64,000 nucleotides of DNA from an uncultured Mesorhizobium sp. (GCA_937958475.1 CALFXR010000204.1:38613-102612); one strand, 5' to 3'. Shown: positions 8,481 through 17,848, numbered from the stretch's first letter. The notes: generated by a model from the letters alone, not told the origin. Made by a program: numbers and translations.

Positions 8481-9980
8481 TTATTCCGCAGCCTGCGTCG
8501 ATTCGGGCGCATCCGCGTCGCCCGGCGCCGTCTCGCAGTCGAGGTCGGGGAAGGCGGCGATGCGACGGCCGCGCAGGTCGCTGCGCAGGACGACCAGGCC
8601 GCGTTCCTCGAAATAGGCGAGCAGCCGCCGCGCCCGGCGCGCCGACTGCGTGCCGTAGGCGCGGGCGAGCGCGGCGTCGGACGGGCAGGGATCCCCGGCG
8701 ACGGCGGCCCGGGCGACGAGCAGGAAGACGCCCTGGAGGTCGTCGGTCAGGCTCTCGGACAAGGCCAGCGCGGTCTGCCAGCGATCGCTGCCAGCGTGCT
8801 CCTCGCGGACGCCGGCCCTTGCCACCGCGAGCCGCCGGCGGAAGGCCGGGAGCGCCAGCGCCTCGCCCGGCACCCGGCGGATGCGGCAGCGAACCAGGAA
8901 GTCCTGGTAGAGCACGGCGTCGGAGCGGAAGGCGCCGTCGCGATCCTCGAGGATCTCGCTCAGGGCGCGGTCGATGCCCGCTTGCCGCGCGGCCTCGTCG
9001 ACCGGAGCCGCGGGCTCGGCGGGTGCCGGTTCGACGGCCGCACCGCGCGAGCGCGTCAGCTGCGCCAGGATCTCCGTCGTCGGCATGGGCGGGGGAGGCG
9101 GGGCGCGGCGCAGCGGCGCGGACGCCTCTTCGGGGCCGGGCGTGAACACCAGGTCGCGGGCGTCCGCCGGCGCCTCGGGCAGCGGCGTCAGCTTCGGGCT
9201 GGTCGAGCGGGCGCTGGTCTCCACCGCGCCGATGGAAACCGGCAGCGGACGGCGTGACAGGGCCGGTCCGAGCGCGACGAAGCGGCCGCGGCCAAGGTCG
9301 CGGAACATCTCGGCCTGGCGGCGGTCCATGCCGAGCAGGTCGGCGGCGCGTGCCATGTCGATGTCGAGGAAGGTGCGCCCCATCAGGAAGTTGGAGGCTT
9401 CCGCGGCGACGTTCTTGGCGAGCTTGGCGAGGCGCTGCGTGGCGATGACGCCGGCAAGTCCGCGCTTGCGGCCGCGGCACATCAGGTTGGTCATGGCGCC
9501 GAGCGACAGCTTGCGCGCGTCGTCGGAGACGTCGCCGGCCACGGCTGGGGCGAAGAGCTGGGCCTCGTCGACGACGACGAGGACGGGATACCAGTGGTCG
9601 CGGTCGGCGTCGAACAGGCCGCCGAGGAAGGCGGCCGCCGCGCGCATCTGCTGCTCGACGTCGAGGCCTTCGAGGTTGAGCACGACGGAGACGCGGTGCT
9701 GGCGGATGCGGCCGGCGATGCGGGTCAACTCGGCCTCGGCGCGCTGGGCGTCGACGACGACATGGCCGTAGCGGTCGGCGAGCGTGACGAAGTCGCCCTC
9801 GGGATCGATGACGACCTGCTGCACCCAGGGGGCGCTCTGCTCGAGCAGGCGGCGCAAGAGGTGCGACTTGCCCGATCCCGAATTGCCCTGCACGAGGAGC
9901 CGCGTGGCGAGGAGTTCCTCGAGGTCGAGCCCGGCCGTGTCTCCGCCGGCCGCGGCACCCATGTCGATCTGCACTTTCAT
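8481..9980 (-). CDS. HerA-like P-loop ATPase
   Basis: A 499-residue ATPase of the HerA/FtsK (DUF87) type. Walker A is GNSGSGKS (about residues 33-40) and Walker B is VLVVVDEAQ (about 133-141). A conserved stretch with RGRKRGLAGVIATQ follows, containing the sensor-like TQ and a probable arginine finger. The last third (beyond residue 300) is proline- and alanine-rich, then helical with a likely winged-helix segment. HerA proteins translocate DNA, often with the nuclease NurA. No NurA homologue lies here, so this is an orphan and could serve another DNA or protein transaction. Confidence 0.82.
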   Translation of the reverse strand: MKVQIDMGAAAGGDTAGLDLEELLATRLLVQGNSGSGKSHLLRRLLEQSAPWVQQVVIDPEGDFVTLADRYGHVVVDAQRAEAELTRIAGRIRQHRVSVVLNLEGLDVEQQMRAAAAFLGGLFDADRDHWYPVLVVVDEAQLFAPAVAGDVSDDARKLSLGAMTNLMCRGRKRGLAGVIATQRLAKLAKNVAAEASNFLMGRTFLDIDMARAADLLGMDRRQAEMFRDLGRGRFVALGPALSRRPLPVSIGAVETSARSTSPKLTPLPEAPADARDLVFTPGPEEASAPLRRAPPPPPMPTTEILAQLTRSRGAAVEPAPAEPAAPVDEAARQAGIDRALSEILEDRDGAFRSDAVLYQDFLVRCRIRRVPGEALALPAFRRRLAVARAGVREEHAGSDRWQTALALSESLTDDLQGVFLLVARAAVAGDPCPSDAALARAYGTQSARRARRLLAYFEERGLVVLRSDLRGRRIAAFPDLDCETAPGDADAPESTQAAE

Positions 9981-10109
9981 CGCGTCACAGTATCCTTGCC
10001 GTCGCGGCGGACGCCCGTCACCGCGCGCATGGCCTTAGCACCGCCGAGGCCCGCGCGCATGGCCGCGATGGCTTTACCCACAGGCGAGGGCAGGGCGGCG
10101 CGGAAACGC

Positions 10110-10502
10110 TCAGCGGCCCGGCTCCACGGCATGGAGCAGTTCGAACGCGCCGTAGAAATGGCCGTAGTTGCAGGTGATCTCCTCGCCGGCCGCGATGTCG
10201 CGGGTGGCGCGGGCGCCGCCCGTGTCGGAGAAGTCGCTGTTGGGATCGTCGGCGTGGTTCATGAAGCGGCCGTTGTCGGTCTCGTAGACGATGAAGCCCG
10301 GCTTGTCGGGGCTCGGATAGGCGTAGCGGTCGAGAAGCTGCTTCACCAGCGGCGCGGCCGACTGGTATTTCTCGACGGGGATCAGCCGGTCGAACTCGTC
10401 GTCGAAGCGCCAGATCACCGTCCCCCGCGCGATCGGCTCGGCGGCGAACACGCCGACGCCCTCGATCTCGCTCTTGCCCACGTAGTTGTTGATCAGCAGC
10501 AT
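10110..10502 (-). CDS. SET-domain protein
   Basis: A 130-residue stand-alone SET domain, the fold of protein lysine methyltransferases that use S-adenosylmethionine. Visible marks are an N-terminal strand with GVGVFAAEPI, the motif NHADDPN (about residues 85-91) that matches the family NHS-x-x-PN, and EEITCNYG (about 109-116). Bacterial SET proteins methylate lysines of unknown targets. The start at 10502 is chosen because the domain begins right there; a 20-residue upstream extension has no homology-like features. The gene ends 7 bases beyond an unrelated MFS-free gap and lies 76 bases downstream of aguA on the same strand, so the two may be co-transcribed. Confidence 0.83.
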   Translation of the reverse strand: MLLINNYVGKSEIEGVGVFAAEPIARGTVIWRFDDEFDRLIPVEKYQSAAPLVKQLLDRYAYPSPDKPGFIVYETDNGRFMNHADDPNSDFSDTGGARATRDIAAGEEITCNYGHFYGAFELLHAVEPGR

Positions 10503-10578
10503 GGTCGAATCCCGGTCTCGCGCCCGCGGCGGAGTAGATGGAGATTCGCCGGCGGGAGACAAGCCGTCGTCGCGCGCT

Positions 10579-11595
10579 TCAGGCAGGCTCCTGCTGGGTG
10601 ATGCAATGGATGCCGCCGCCGCCCTCGGCGATGGCCGTCACGTCGACCTGCGCGATCTCGCGGCCGGGGAAGACGCGCCGGAAGATGTCGTGCACGATTG
10701 CGTCGGTGGGCGTGCCGTAGCACGGGATCACGACACCGCCGTTGACCAGGTAGCTGTTGACGTAGGAGCGGCAGAAGCGCTCGCCGCGGCCTTCGGCATC
10801 GGCGGCCTCGGGCACCTTGACGAGTTCGAACGGCCGGCCCTTCGCATCGCGCGAAAGGGAGAGCGCGCGGTGGTTCTCGCGCATGATGCGGTCGTGCTCG
10901 CTGCCCGGCTCGCCGGCCTCCTCGACCAGGACGACGGCGGGACGGGCGAAGACGGCGATGCCGTCGACATGGCCGTCGGTCTCGACCTCGACGGCGTTGC
11001 CGGGCAGCCAGACCACGTGGCTGCCGCCGAGCATGCGCTTCAGCTCTTGCGAAATCGCATCGCGGCTCCAGCCGGGATTGCGGTTTTCGTTGGGAAAGCA
11101 GGTCCCCGTGGTGAGGATCGTGCCTTCGCCGTCGACGCTGATGCCGCCGCCCTCCGCGACCATCCCGGAGACGAACACCTCCAGCCCCTCGCGCTCGAGC
11201 ACGGCAGCGGCAAACGCCGCATCGCGGTCGTGGGGCTCGTACTTGCCGCCCCAGGCGTTGAAGCGGAAGGCGGCGCCGGCGCGGTTGCCGCGGCGATCGA
11301 CGAGAAAGCACGGGCCGGCGTCGCGCGCCCAGGAATCGTCGACGGGAATCGCGACGACGTCGATGCCGGGGCCGAGCAGCGCTGTCGCTTCCGCGATGTC
11401 CTCCGGGTTCGCCGCCATCGTCACCGGCTCGAAGCGGCGGATGGCGCGGGCGACCCCGGCATAGGCGCGACGCACGGCGTCGATGTCCGGCCAGATCTCG
11501 GCGCGCGTCGGCCACATCATCCAGGTGCGGCGGTGGGGATGCCATTCCGGCGGCATGAAGAAGCCCGCCCCGGCGGGCGATCGCAACGTCGCCAT
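10579..11595 (-). CDS. aguA: agmatine deiminase
   Basis: A 338-residue agmatine deiminase (peptidyl-arginine deiminase family), which turns agmatine into N-carbamoylputrescine and ammonia. Family marks: MPPEWHPHRRTWMMWP at the start, DDSWARDAGP (about residues 86-95), GHVDG with the catalytic histidine, and the cysteine nucleophile in GGGGIHCITQQEP at the C-terminus. The usual partner AguB is absent from the window. It is divergent from soxB across a 171-base gap. A link to polyamine breakdown is likely, given other amine catabolic genes nearby. Confidence 0.93.
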   Translation of the reverse strand: MATLRSPAGAGFFMPPEWHPHRRTWMMWPTRAEIWPDIDAVRRAYAGVARAIRRFEPVTMAANPEDIAEATALLGPGIDVVAIPVDDSWARDAGPCFLVDRRGNRAGAAFRFNAWGGKYEPHDRDAAFAAAVLEREGLEVFVSGMVAEGGGISVDGEGTILTTGTCFPNENRNPGWSRDAISQELKRMLGGSHVVWLPGNAVEVETDGHVDGIAVFARPAVVLVEEAGEPGSEHDRIMRENHRALSLSRDAKGRPFELVKVPEAADAEGRGERFCRSYVNSYLVNGGVVIPCYGTPTDAIVHDIFRRVFPGREIAQVDVTAIAEGGGGIHCITQQEPA

Positions 11596-11766
11596 GGCCC
11601 GAATGTCTCCCCCGCGTCAATCAGTCCGCTCCGGGTGTAGACGGCGCGGCGCAAAGCGGCAATCGCCGTCGCAAACAGCGCAAGGCTGGCAGCGCCTTTT
11701 CGCTAGTGCTACACCTCGCGGCCGGTCGCTTTGGACCGCCGTCCGCCAGATTCCGAGGCCCAGCCC

Positions 11767-13020
11767 ATGCGCAAATATTCGGTATTCGCGATCGCCCGGG
11801 AGGCCATGCGCGGCCACAAGGGCTGGGAACAGCAGTGGACCTCGCCCGAGCCGAAGAAGGCCTACGACGTCATCATCGTCGGTGCCGGCGGCCACGGCCT
11901 GGCGACGGCCTATTACCTCGCAAAGGAGCACGGCGTCACCAACGTCGCCGTCATCGAGAAGGGCTGGCTCGGCGGCGGCAATACCGGCCGCAACACCACC
12001 ATCATCCGCTCCAACTACCTCTACGACGAGAGCGCCGGCATCTACGACCACGCCGTCAAGCTGTGGGACGGGCTCTCCCAGGACCTCAACTACAACGTCA
12101 TGTACTCCGCCCGCGGCGTCATGATGCTGGCGCACAACGTCCACGACGTCCAGGTCTTGAAGCGCCACGTCCACGCCAACCGGCTGAACGGCATCGACAA
12201 CGAGTGGCTGACGCCCGAGCAGGCCAAGGAATATTGCCCGCCGCTCAACATTTCGCGCGACGCGCGCTATCCGGTGGTCGGGGCGACGCTGCAGCGGCGC
12301 GGCGGCACGGCCCGCCACGATGCGGTCGCCTGGGGCTATGCGCGCGGCGCCGCCGCCCGCGGCGTCGACATCATCCAGAACTGCGAGGTCACCGGCATCT
12401 CGCGCGGGCCGGACGGTGCCGTGACCGGCGTCGAGACGACGAAGGGCTTCATCGGGGCGAAGAAGATCGGCGTGGTCGCCGCCGGCCACTCCTCGGTGAT
12501 CATGCAGATGGCCGGCGTGCGCATGCCGCTGGAGAGCTACCCGCTGCAGGCGCTGGTTTCGGAGCCGGTGAAGCCGGTGTTCCCCTGCGTGGTCATGTCG
12601 AACACGGTGCACGCCTACATCTCGCAGTCGGACAAGGGCGAGCTGGTCATCGGCGCCGGCACCGACCAGTACGTCTCGTATTCGCAGACGGGGGGCCTGC
12701 ACATCATCAACCACACGCTCGACGCGATCTGCGAGATGTTCCCGATGTTCACGCGCATGAAGATGCTGCGCTCCTGGGGCGGCATCGTCGACGTGACGCC
12801 GGACCGCTCGCCGATCCTGGCGAAGACGCCGGTGAAGGGCCTTTTCGTGAACTGCGGCTGGGGCACCGGCGGCTTCAAGGCGACGCCGGGCTCCGGCCAC
12901 GTCTTCGCCCACACGATCGCCCGCGACGAGCCGCACCCGATCAACGCGCCGTTCACCATCGAGCGCTTCCGCAGCGGCCGGCTGATCGACGAGGCGGCGG
13001 CTGCCGCCGTGGCGCACTGA
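11767..13020 (+). CDS. soxB: sarcosine oxidase beta subunit
   Basis: A 417-residue FAD/FMN flavoprotein, first gene of the heterotetrameric sarcosine oxidase operon, which oxidises N-methylglycine to glycine and passes the one-carbon unit to tetrahydrofolate. The dinucleotide motif GAGGHG lies at residues 39-44. Family sequence RHDAVAWGYAR follows, its histidine being residue 184; by position this is probably the one that covalently carries FMN. Length equals the family norm. The start at 11767 gives the family N-terminus MRKYSVFAIAREA; the frame is open 36 bases further up without added similarity. Its stop overlaps the next small gene (TGATG). Confidence 0.95.
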   Translation: MRKYSVFAIAREAMRGHKGWEQQWTSPEPKKAYDVIIVGAGGHGLATAYYLAKEHGVTNVAVIEKGWLGGGNTGRNTTIIRSNYLYDESAGIYDHAVKLWDGLSQDLNYNVMYSARGVMMLAHNVHDVQVLKRHVHANRLNGIDNEWLTPEQAKEYCPPLNISRDARYPVVGATLQRRGGTARHDAVAWGYARGAAARGVDIIQNCEVTGISRGPDGAVTGVETTKGFIGAKKIGVVAAGHSSVIMQMAGVRMPLESYPLQALVSEPVKPVFPCVVMSNTVHAYISQSDKGELVIGAGTDQYVSYSQTGGLHIINHTLDAICEMFPMFTRMKMLRSWGGIVDVTPDRSPILAKTPVKGLFVNCGWGTGGFKATPGSGHVFAHTIARDEPHPINAPFTIERFRSGRLIDEAAAAAVAH

Positions 13021-13436
13021 TGGTCATGTCCGCGGTAACCCTGGCTGTCGCCGCACCGCTGGTTCTCGCCGGAGAGCGGAGCTACTTCCACCTGCCGTCG
13101 GAGGGAGATTTTCGCATGCAGCCCATCGAGCGCGCCGACAATGAGCGGGAATGGCCGTTCACCGTGGACAAGGGCTACCTGAGCTGCGTCTACGTCACGG
13201 GCAAGCCGACGGTTTATTTCACCTTCCGGGAAGATGCCGACGACGGAGCGGCAGGTACCGTTGTGGTCAGCACCGATCCTCTCCAGCTTGCCTTCGTCAA
13301 TATCGGGCGGCAGGGCTTGTTTGCGCCGACTTCGGGGCTCGCCGAACTCATCGAGAAGGTCGCGCCGTTCGAAAGCCTCGGCCGAAGGCTCTGTGATCAG
13401 CCGCGCGGGACGGTCGTCAGACCGGGAGAGCTGTGA
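13020..13436 (+). CDS. small exported protein of YebY/DUF2511 type, copy 1
   Basis: A 138-residue protein with an N-terminal hydrophobic signal and a mature part marked by EWPFTVDKGYLSCVY and a C-terminal GRRLC. The pattern, W-x-F, then a cysteine, then a second cysteine near the end, resembles the YebY/DUF2511 family of small periplasmic proteins, with a probable disulfide. Its ATG overlaps the soxB stop, so it is translated with the sox operon. It is a paralogue of the next gene (shared EWPF-V-x-G-L-x-C and APFE-x-x-G-R-x-LC). Neither belongs to the standard sox operon. Function unknown. Confidence 0.72.
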   Translation: MVMSAVTLAVAAPLVLAGERSYFHLPSEGDFRMQPIERADNEREWPFTVDKGYLSCVYVTGKPTVYFTFREDADDGAAGTVVVSTDPLQLAFVNIGRQGLFAPTSGLAELIEKVAPFESLGRRLCDQPRGTVVRPGEL

Positions 13437-13440
13437 GGCG

Positions 13441-13836
13441 ATGATGCTTGCGACCGCACTCGCGATTGCCGTCACGCTGCCCGTCATGCCGGCAGGCGTC
13501 TTCCCGGAGATCGCCCTCCGCAAGGGCGAGACCGCGCACGAATGGCCGTTCTCCGTCGACGAGGGCAAGCTGACCTGCGTCGAGTACGGTGGACGCCAGA
13601 CGGTGATCTTCACCGAGCCGTGGCGCACCGACGTGCCGCAGCAGCCGGGCAACATGACGCTGCCGCGCAGCGTCATCGTCTCCGTCGATCCCTTCGCGCT
13701 GCTTGCCAGCCGCGAGGACCGCGACCTCTACCTCCCTTTCGACAGCCTCGAGACGCTGATCAGGCGGCTCGCGCCGTTCGAGACCATGGGCCGCGCGCTC
13801 TGCGCCGGCGGCCTGCCGCCGGAAAAAGAAATCTGA
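13441..13836 (+). CDS. small exported protein of YebY/DUF2511 type, copy 2
   Basis: A 131-residue exported protein, tandem paralogue of the gene before it: signal sequence, then HEWPFSVDEGKLTCVEYGG, a middle with VIVSVDPFALL and a C-terminal APFETMGRALC. It starts 4 bases after its neighbour ends and stops 10 bases before soxD. The two cysteines are conserved between the copies. Divergence is substantial, so the duplication is old or both were acquired together. I cannot assign a function; the position suggests a link to the oxidase or its hydrogen peroxide or formaldehyde products. Confidence 0.72.
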   Translation: MMLATALAIAVTLPVMPAGVFPEIALRKGETAHEWPFSVDEGKLTCVEYGGRQTVIFTEPWRTDVPQQPGNMTLPRSVIVSVDPFALLASREDRDLYLPFDSLETLIRRLAPFETMGRALCAGGLPPEKEI

Positions 13837-13846
13837 GGACCCGCCG

Positions 13847-14140
13847 ATGCTTCTCATCCGCTGCCCCTACTGCGAGGAAGAGCGTCCGGAACTCGAGTTC
13901 CGCAACGCCGGCGAGGCGCATATCGCCCGCTCGACCAACCTCGCCGCCGAGTCCGACGAGGATTTCGAGGCGTTCTTCTTCATCCGCTCCAATCCCAAGG
14001 GGCTGATCTACGAGCGCTGGCGCCACATCCACGGCTGCGGCCGTTTCTTCAACGCGGTGCGCGACACGGTCTCCGACAAGTTCGTCATGACCTACAAGGC
14101 CGGCGAGCCGAAGCCGAAGCTGAAGGAGGGTTCGCGTTGA
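13847..14140 (+). CDS. soxD: sarcosine oxidase delta subunit
   Basis: A 97-residue zinc-binding small subunit. It begins MLLIRCPYCEEERPELEF, with the CPYC knuckle at residues 6-9 and a further cysteine in HIHGCGRFFN, matching the family zinc site. It packs against the alpha subunit and has no catalysis of its own. It usually follows soxB directly; here two extra genes intervene. Confidence 0.95.
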   Translation: MLLIRCPYCEEERPELEFRNAGEAHIARSTNLAAESDEDFEAFFFIRSNPKGLIYERWRHIHGCGRFFNAVRDTVSDKFVMTYKAGEPKPKLKEGSR

Positions 14141-14201
14141 TCGACCGCGTCCTACGTTGCCGCGAAGAATCGCGGGCACCGCTTTTGGAGAGTTTTTCGG
14201 C

Positions 14202-17192
14202 ATGACTGCCTCCTTCCGCATCGCCGGCGCCGGCCGGCTGACCCCGGCGCGCACCGCCCGCTTCACCTTCGACGGCAAGCCCTATACGGGCGTGGCCGGC
14301 GACACGCTCGCCTCGGCGCTGCTCGCCAACGGCGTCCATCTGTTCGGCCGCTCGTTCAAGTACCACCGGCCGCGCGGCGTGCTCGCCGCCGGCTCGGAAG
14401 AGCCGAACGCGCTGGTGACGGTGTCGCGCGACGCGGCGCGCAAGACGCCGAACGTCCGCGCCACGGTGCAGGAGCTCTATGACGGGCTCGACGCGATCTC
14501 GCAGAACCGCTGGCCGTCGCTTTCCTTCGACGTCGGCGCGGTCAACGATTTCGGCTCGCCGTTCTTCTCGGCCGGCTTCTACTACAAGACCTTCATGTGG
14601 CCGAAGGTGGCGTGGAAGTCGCTCTACGAGCCCGTCATCCGCGCCGCCGCCGGCCTCGGCGTCGCGCCCGACCAGCCCGATCCCGACCACTACGCCGCGC
14701 GCTTCGCCCATTGCGACGTGCTGGTGATCGGCGCCGGCGCGGCCGGCCTCGCCGCGGCACTCGCCGCCGCCGAGAGCGGCGTGCGCGTCATCCTCTGCGA
14801 CGAGCGCGCCGACGTCGGCGGGGCGCTGCATTTCGAGAAGGGCGCCGTCATCGACGGCGAAGCCGGCTGGAGCTGGGCGCAGAAGACCGCCGCGCGGCTC
14901 GCCGCCATGGACAACGTGCGCGTTCTCACCCGCACGACGGCCTTCGGCTACTATGCGCAGAACTTCGTCGGGCTGGCCGAGCGCGTCACCGACCATCTTT
15001 CCTCGCCCGGCCACGACCTGCCGCGCGAGCGGCTGTGGCAGGTGCGGGCGAAGCGCGTGATCCTGGCCGCCGGCGCCATCGAGCGGCACATGGTGTTTGC
15101 CGACAACGACCGGCCGGGCATCATGCTGGCCTCGGCCGGCCGCACCTACCTCAACCACTACGGCGTCGCCGTCGGCCGCAAGGTGGGCGTCTACACGTCG
15201 AACGATTCCGCCTACGGCGCGGCGGTCGACCTGAAGAAGGCCGGCGTCGAGGTCGCGGCGATCGTCGACCTGCGCGACAACCCGACCGGCAAGGCGGTCG
15301 AGGAGGCGCGCGCGCTCGGCATCGAGGTCAACCACGGCCGCGCCGTCGTCTCCGTCGGCGGACGCCTGCGCGTTTCCTCGATGAACATCGCGCCGAAGAA
15401 CGGCGGGCCCTCGCGCACCGTCGACATCGACGCGCTGCTGGTCTCGGCCGGCTGGACGCCGTCGGTGCACATGTTCTCGCAGTCGCGCGGCAAGGTCGCC
15501 TTCGACGAGGCCACCAAGCGCTTCCTGCCCGGCGCCTACGCGCAGGACTGCGTCTCGGTCGGCGCCTGCAACGGCACCGACAGCCTGGAGGCGACGGTCG
15601 CCGAGGCGCTGAAGGCGGGAGAGAAGGCCGCCAGGGAGGCCGGCGGCACGGCGAAGGGCATGAAGCTCAAGGTCGACGCCGCGGAGAGCTGGACCGGCGG
15701 CGTCGTCGGTTCGGCACCCGGTGCCGGACCGGACACGACGGTGAAGGCCTTCGTCGACTTCCAGAACGACGTCACCGCCAAGGACATCCGCCAGGCGGTG
15801 CGCGAGGGCATGCGTTCGATCGAGCACGTCAAGCGCTTCACCACCAACGGCATGGCTTCCGACCAGGGCAAGACGTCGAACCTGCATGGCCTGGCGATCG
15901 CGGCGGACGCGCTCGGCAAGGAGATGCCGGAGGTCGGACTGACCACGTTCAGGCCGCCGTTCACGCCGGTCACCTTCGGCGCCATCGTCAACCACGCGCG
16001 CGGGCCGCTGTTCGACCCGACGCGGCGCACCTCGATCCATCCCTGGGCCGAGGCCAACGGCGCCGTGTTCGAGGATGTCGGCCAGTGGAAGCGCGCCTGG
16101 TATTACCCGAAGACCGGCGAGGACATGCACGCCGCGGTCAACCGCGAATGCGTGACCGTGCGCAAGACGGCCGGCCTGTTCGACGCCTCGACGCTGGGCA
16201 AGATCGAAGTGGTCGGCCCCGACGCGGCGAAGTTCATGGAGCTGCTCTACACCAACCCGTGGGAGAAGCTGGAGCCCGGCCGCTGCCGCTACGGCATCAT
16301 GCTGCGCGAGGACGGCTTCATCTACGACGACGGCGTCGTCGGCCGCCTGGCGCCCGACCGCTTCCATGTGACCACCACCACGGGCGGTGCGGCCCGCGTC
16401 ATGAACATGATGGAGGACTATCTCCAGACCGAGTTCCCGCATCTGAAGGTGTGGCTGACCTCGATCTCGGAGCAGTGGGCGGTGATCGCCGTCCAGGGTC
16501 CGAGCGCGCGGAAGATTCTCGAGCCTCTCGTCGAGGGCATCGACCTGTCGGATGCCGCGATGCCGCACATGTCGGTGCGCGAGGGCAGGATCTGCGGGGT
16601 GCCGACCAGGCTGTTCCGCATGTCGTTCACCGGCGACCGGGGCTTCGAGGTGAACGTGCCGGCCGACTACGGCCAGGCGGTCTGGGAAGCGCTGTGGGCG
16701 GAAGGCCAGAAGCACGGCGCCTGCGCCTACGGCACCGAGGCCATGCACGTGCTGCGCGCCGAGAAGGGCTACATCATCGTCGGCCAGGACACCGACGGCA
16801 CGGTGACGCCGAACGACGCGGGGCTCGACTGGGCGGTCGGCAAGAAGAAGACCGACTTCGTCGGCATCCGCGGCCTGATGCGCCCCGACCTCGTCGCCAA
16901 GGGGCGCAAGCAGCTCGTCGGCCTGAAGACGAAGGACCCGAAGGTCGTGCTGGAGGAAGGCGCGCAGATCGTCGCCGACCCGCGTCAGCCCGTGCCGATG
17001 AAGATGATCGGCCACGTCACGTCGAGCTACTGGTCGGAGAACTGCGGCCGCTCGATCGCGCTGGCGCTGCTCGCCGGCGGCCGCGACCGCGTGGGCGAGA
17101 CGATCTACGTGCCGATGCCGAACGGCACGATCGAGGCGGAAGTGACCGGCATGGTGTTCTTCGACGAGAAGGGGGATCGCCTCAATGGCTAA
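14202..17192 (+). CDS. soxA: sarcosine oxidase alpha subunit
   Basis: A 996-residue subunit. An N-terminal 2Fe-2S-like/ubiquitin-type fold with GDTLASALLANG (about residues 30-41) precedes an NAD-binding module with VIGAGAAGLAAAL (about 174-186). The last 380 residues are a GcvT-like tetrahydrofolate domain (NRECVTVRKTAGLFD, and GDRGFEVNVP). It binds NAD+ and folate and forms 5,10-methylenetetrahydrofolate from the sarcosine methyl. The ATG at 14202 gives the family start MTASFRIAGAGRL; an in-frame ATG at 14157 adds 15 unlike residues. It overlaps soxG by 8 bases. Confidence 0.95.
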   Translation: MTASFRIAGAGRLTPARTARFTFDGKPYTGVAGDTLASALLANGVHLFGRSFKYHRPRGVLAAGSEEPNALVTVSRDAARKTPNVRATVQELYDGLDAISQNRWPSLSFDVGAVNDFGSPFFSAGFYYKTFMWPKVAWKSLYEPVIRAAAGLGVAPDQPDPDHYAARFAHCDVLVIGAGAAGLAAALAAAESGVRVILCDERADVGGALHFEKGAVIDGEAGWSWAQKTAARLAAMDNVRVLTRTTAFGYYAQNFVGLAERVTDHLSSPGHDLPRERLWQVRAKRVILAAGAIERHMVFADNDRPGIMLASAGRTYLNHYGVAVGRKVGVYTSNDSAYGAAVDLKKAGVEVAAIVDLRDNPTGKAVEEARALGIEVNHGRAVVSVGGRLRVSSMNIAPKNGGPSRTVDIDALLVSAGWTPSVHMFSQSRGKVAFDEATKRFLPGAYAQDCVSVGACNGTDSLEATVAEALKAGEKAAREAGGTAKGMKLKVDAAESWTGGVVGSAPGAGPDTTVKAFVDFQNDVTAKDIRQAVREGMRSIEHVKRFTTNGMASDQGKTSNLHGLAIAADALGKEMPEVGLTTFRPPFTPVTFGAIVNHARGPLFDPTRRTSIHPWAEANGAVFEDVGQWKRAWYYPKTGEDMHAAVNRECVTVRKTAGLFDASTLGKIEVVGPDAAKFMELLYTNPWEKLEPGRCRYGIMLREDGFIYDDGVVGRLAPDRFHVTTTTGGAARVMNMMEDYLQTEFPHLKVWLTSISEQWAVIAVQGPSARKILEPLVEGIDLSDAAMPHMSVREGRICGVPTRLFRMSFTGDRGFEVNVPADYGQAVWEALWAEGQKHGACAYGTEAMHVLRAEKGYIIVGQDTDGTVTPNDAGLDWAVGKKKTDFVGIRGLMRPDLVAKGRKQLVGLKTKDPKVVLEEGAQIVADPRQPVPMKMIGHVTSSYWSENCGRSIALALLAGGRDRVGETIYVPMPNGTIEAEVTGMVFFDEKGDRLNG

Positions 17193-17754
17193 GGCAGCGA
17201 CCGCCGCGGGCACCGCGGCATTGCGCAGGCCGGCACAGGCCGGGCGCGAATTCTCGGCCCCGGCGGCGAAGGTCGCCGTGCTGCCGCCCGCCGAGCGCAT
17301 CTCGCTGCGCGCGCCGGAAGCTTCGGTCGCGGCGCTGTCTAAGGCGCTCGGCGTGACGCTGCCGCAGGCGCCGAAGAAATCGGCATCGGCGAAGGGACGG
17401 ACCGCGCTGTGGCTCGGTCCGGACGAGTGGCTGGTGATCGACGAGACCGGCGGCGACCCGCTCGCCGACGCCGCCAAGATCAAGGACCTGCACTCGGCGG
17501 TCGGCGTCTCGCACCGCAACGTCGCCTTTGCGGTGAGCGGCCCCGGCGCGGAGGCGACGATCAACGCCGGCTGCCCGCAGGACCTGTCGCTGACGGTCTT
17601 CCCGGTCGGCGCCTGCTCGCGCACCGTGCTCGGCAAGATCGAGATCGTGCTGCTTCGAACCGCGGAGGAAGCCTTCCGCGTCGAGTGCTGGCGGTCGTTC
17701 TCCGACTACGCCTTCACCTTCCTGTCGGACGCCGCGCGCGACTCGGCGGCCTGA
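17185..17754 (+). CDS. soxG: sarcosine oxidase gamma subunit
   Basis: A 189-residue subunit of the GcvT-like fold, with LWLGPDEWLVID (about residues 73-84), the run to HRNVAFAVSGPGA and the closing VECWRSFSDYAF that mark the family. It completes the heterotetramer and ends the operon. It overlaps soxA by 8 bases. No terminator with a T-run is obvious in the 94 bases after it. Confidence 0.94.
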   Translation: MAKAATAAGTAALRRPAQAGREFSAPAAKVAVLPPAERISLRAPEASVAALSKALGVTLPQAPKKSASAKGRTALWLGPDEWLVIDETGGDPLADAAKIKDLHSAVGVSHRNVAFAVSGPGAEATINAGCPQDLSLTVFPVGACSRTVLGKIEIVLLRTAEEAFRVECWRSFSDYAFTFLSDAARDSAA

Positions 17755-17848
17755 CGCTGCCTGAGATGTACCTGACAAGGGGGGGCGCGGCGGTCGCCCT
17801 CGCCGCCGCGTGATGCTATGGTGCCGCTCAACCAGGAGGAGCGGAACG

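Noticed and set aside
14085..17636. Minus-strand open frame of 1183 codons across soxA and soxG
   Set aside because: It is antisense to clear sox genes, rich in Arg/His/Ala/Asp as expected from the reverse frame of GC-rich coding DNA, and has no domain motif.
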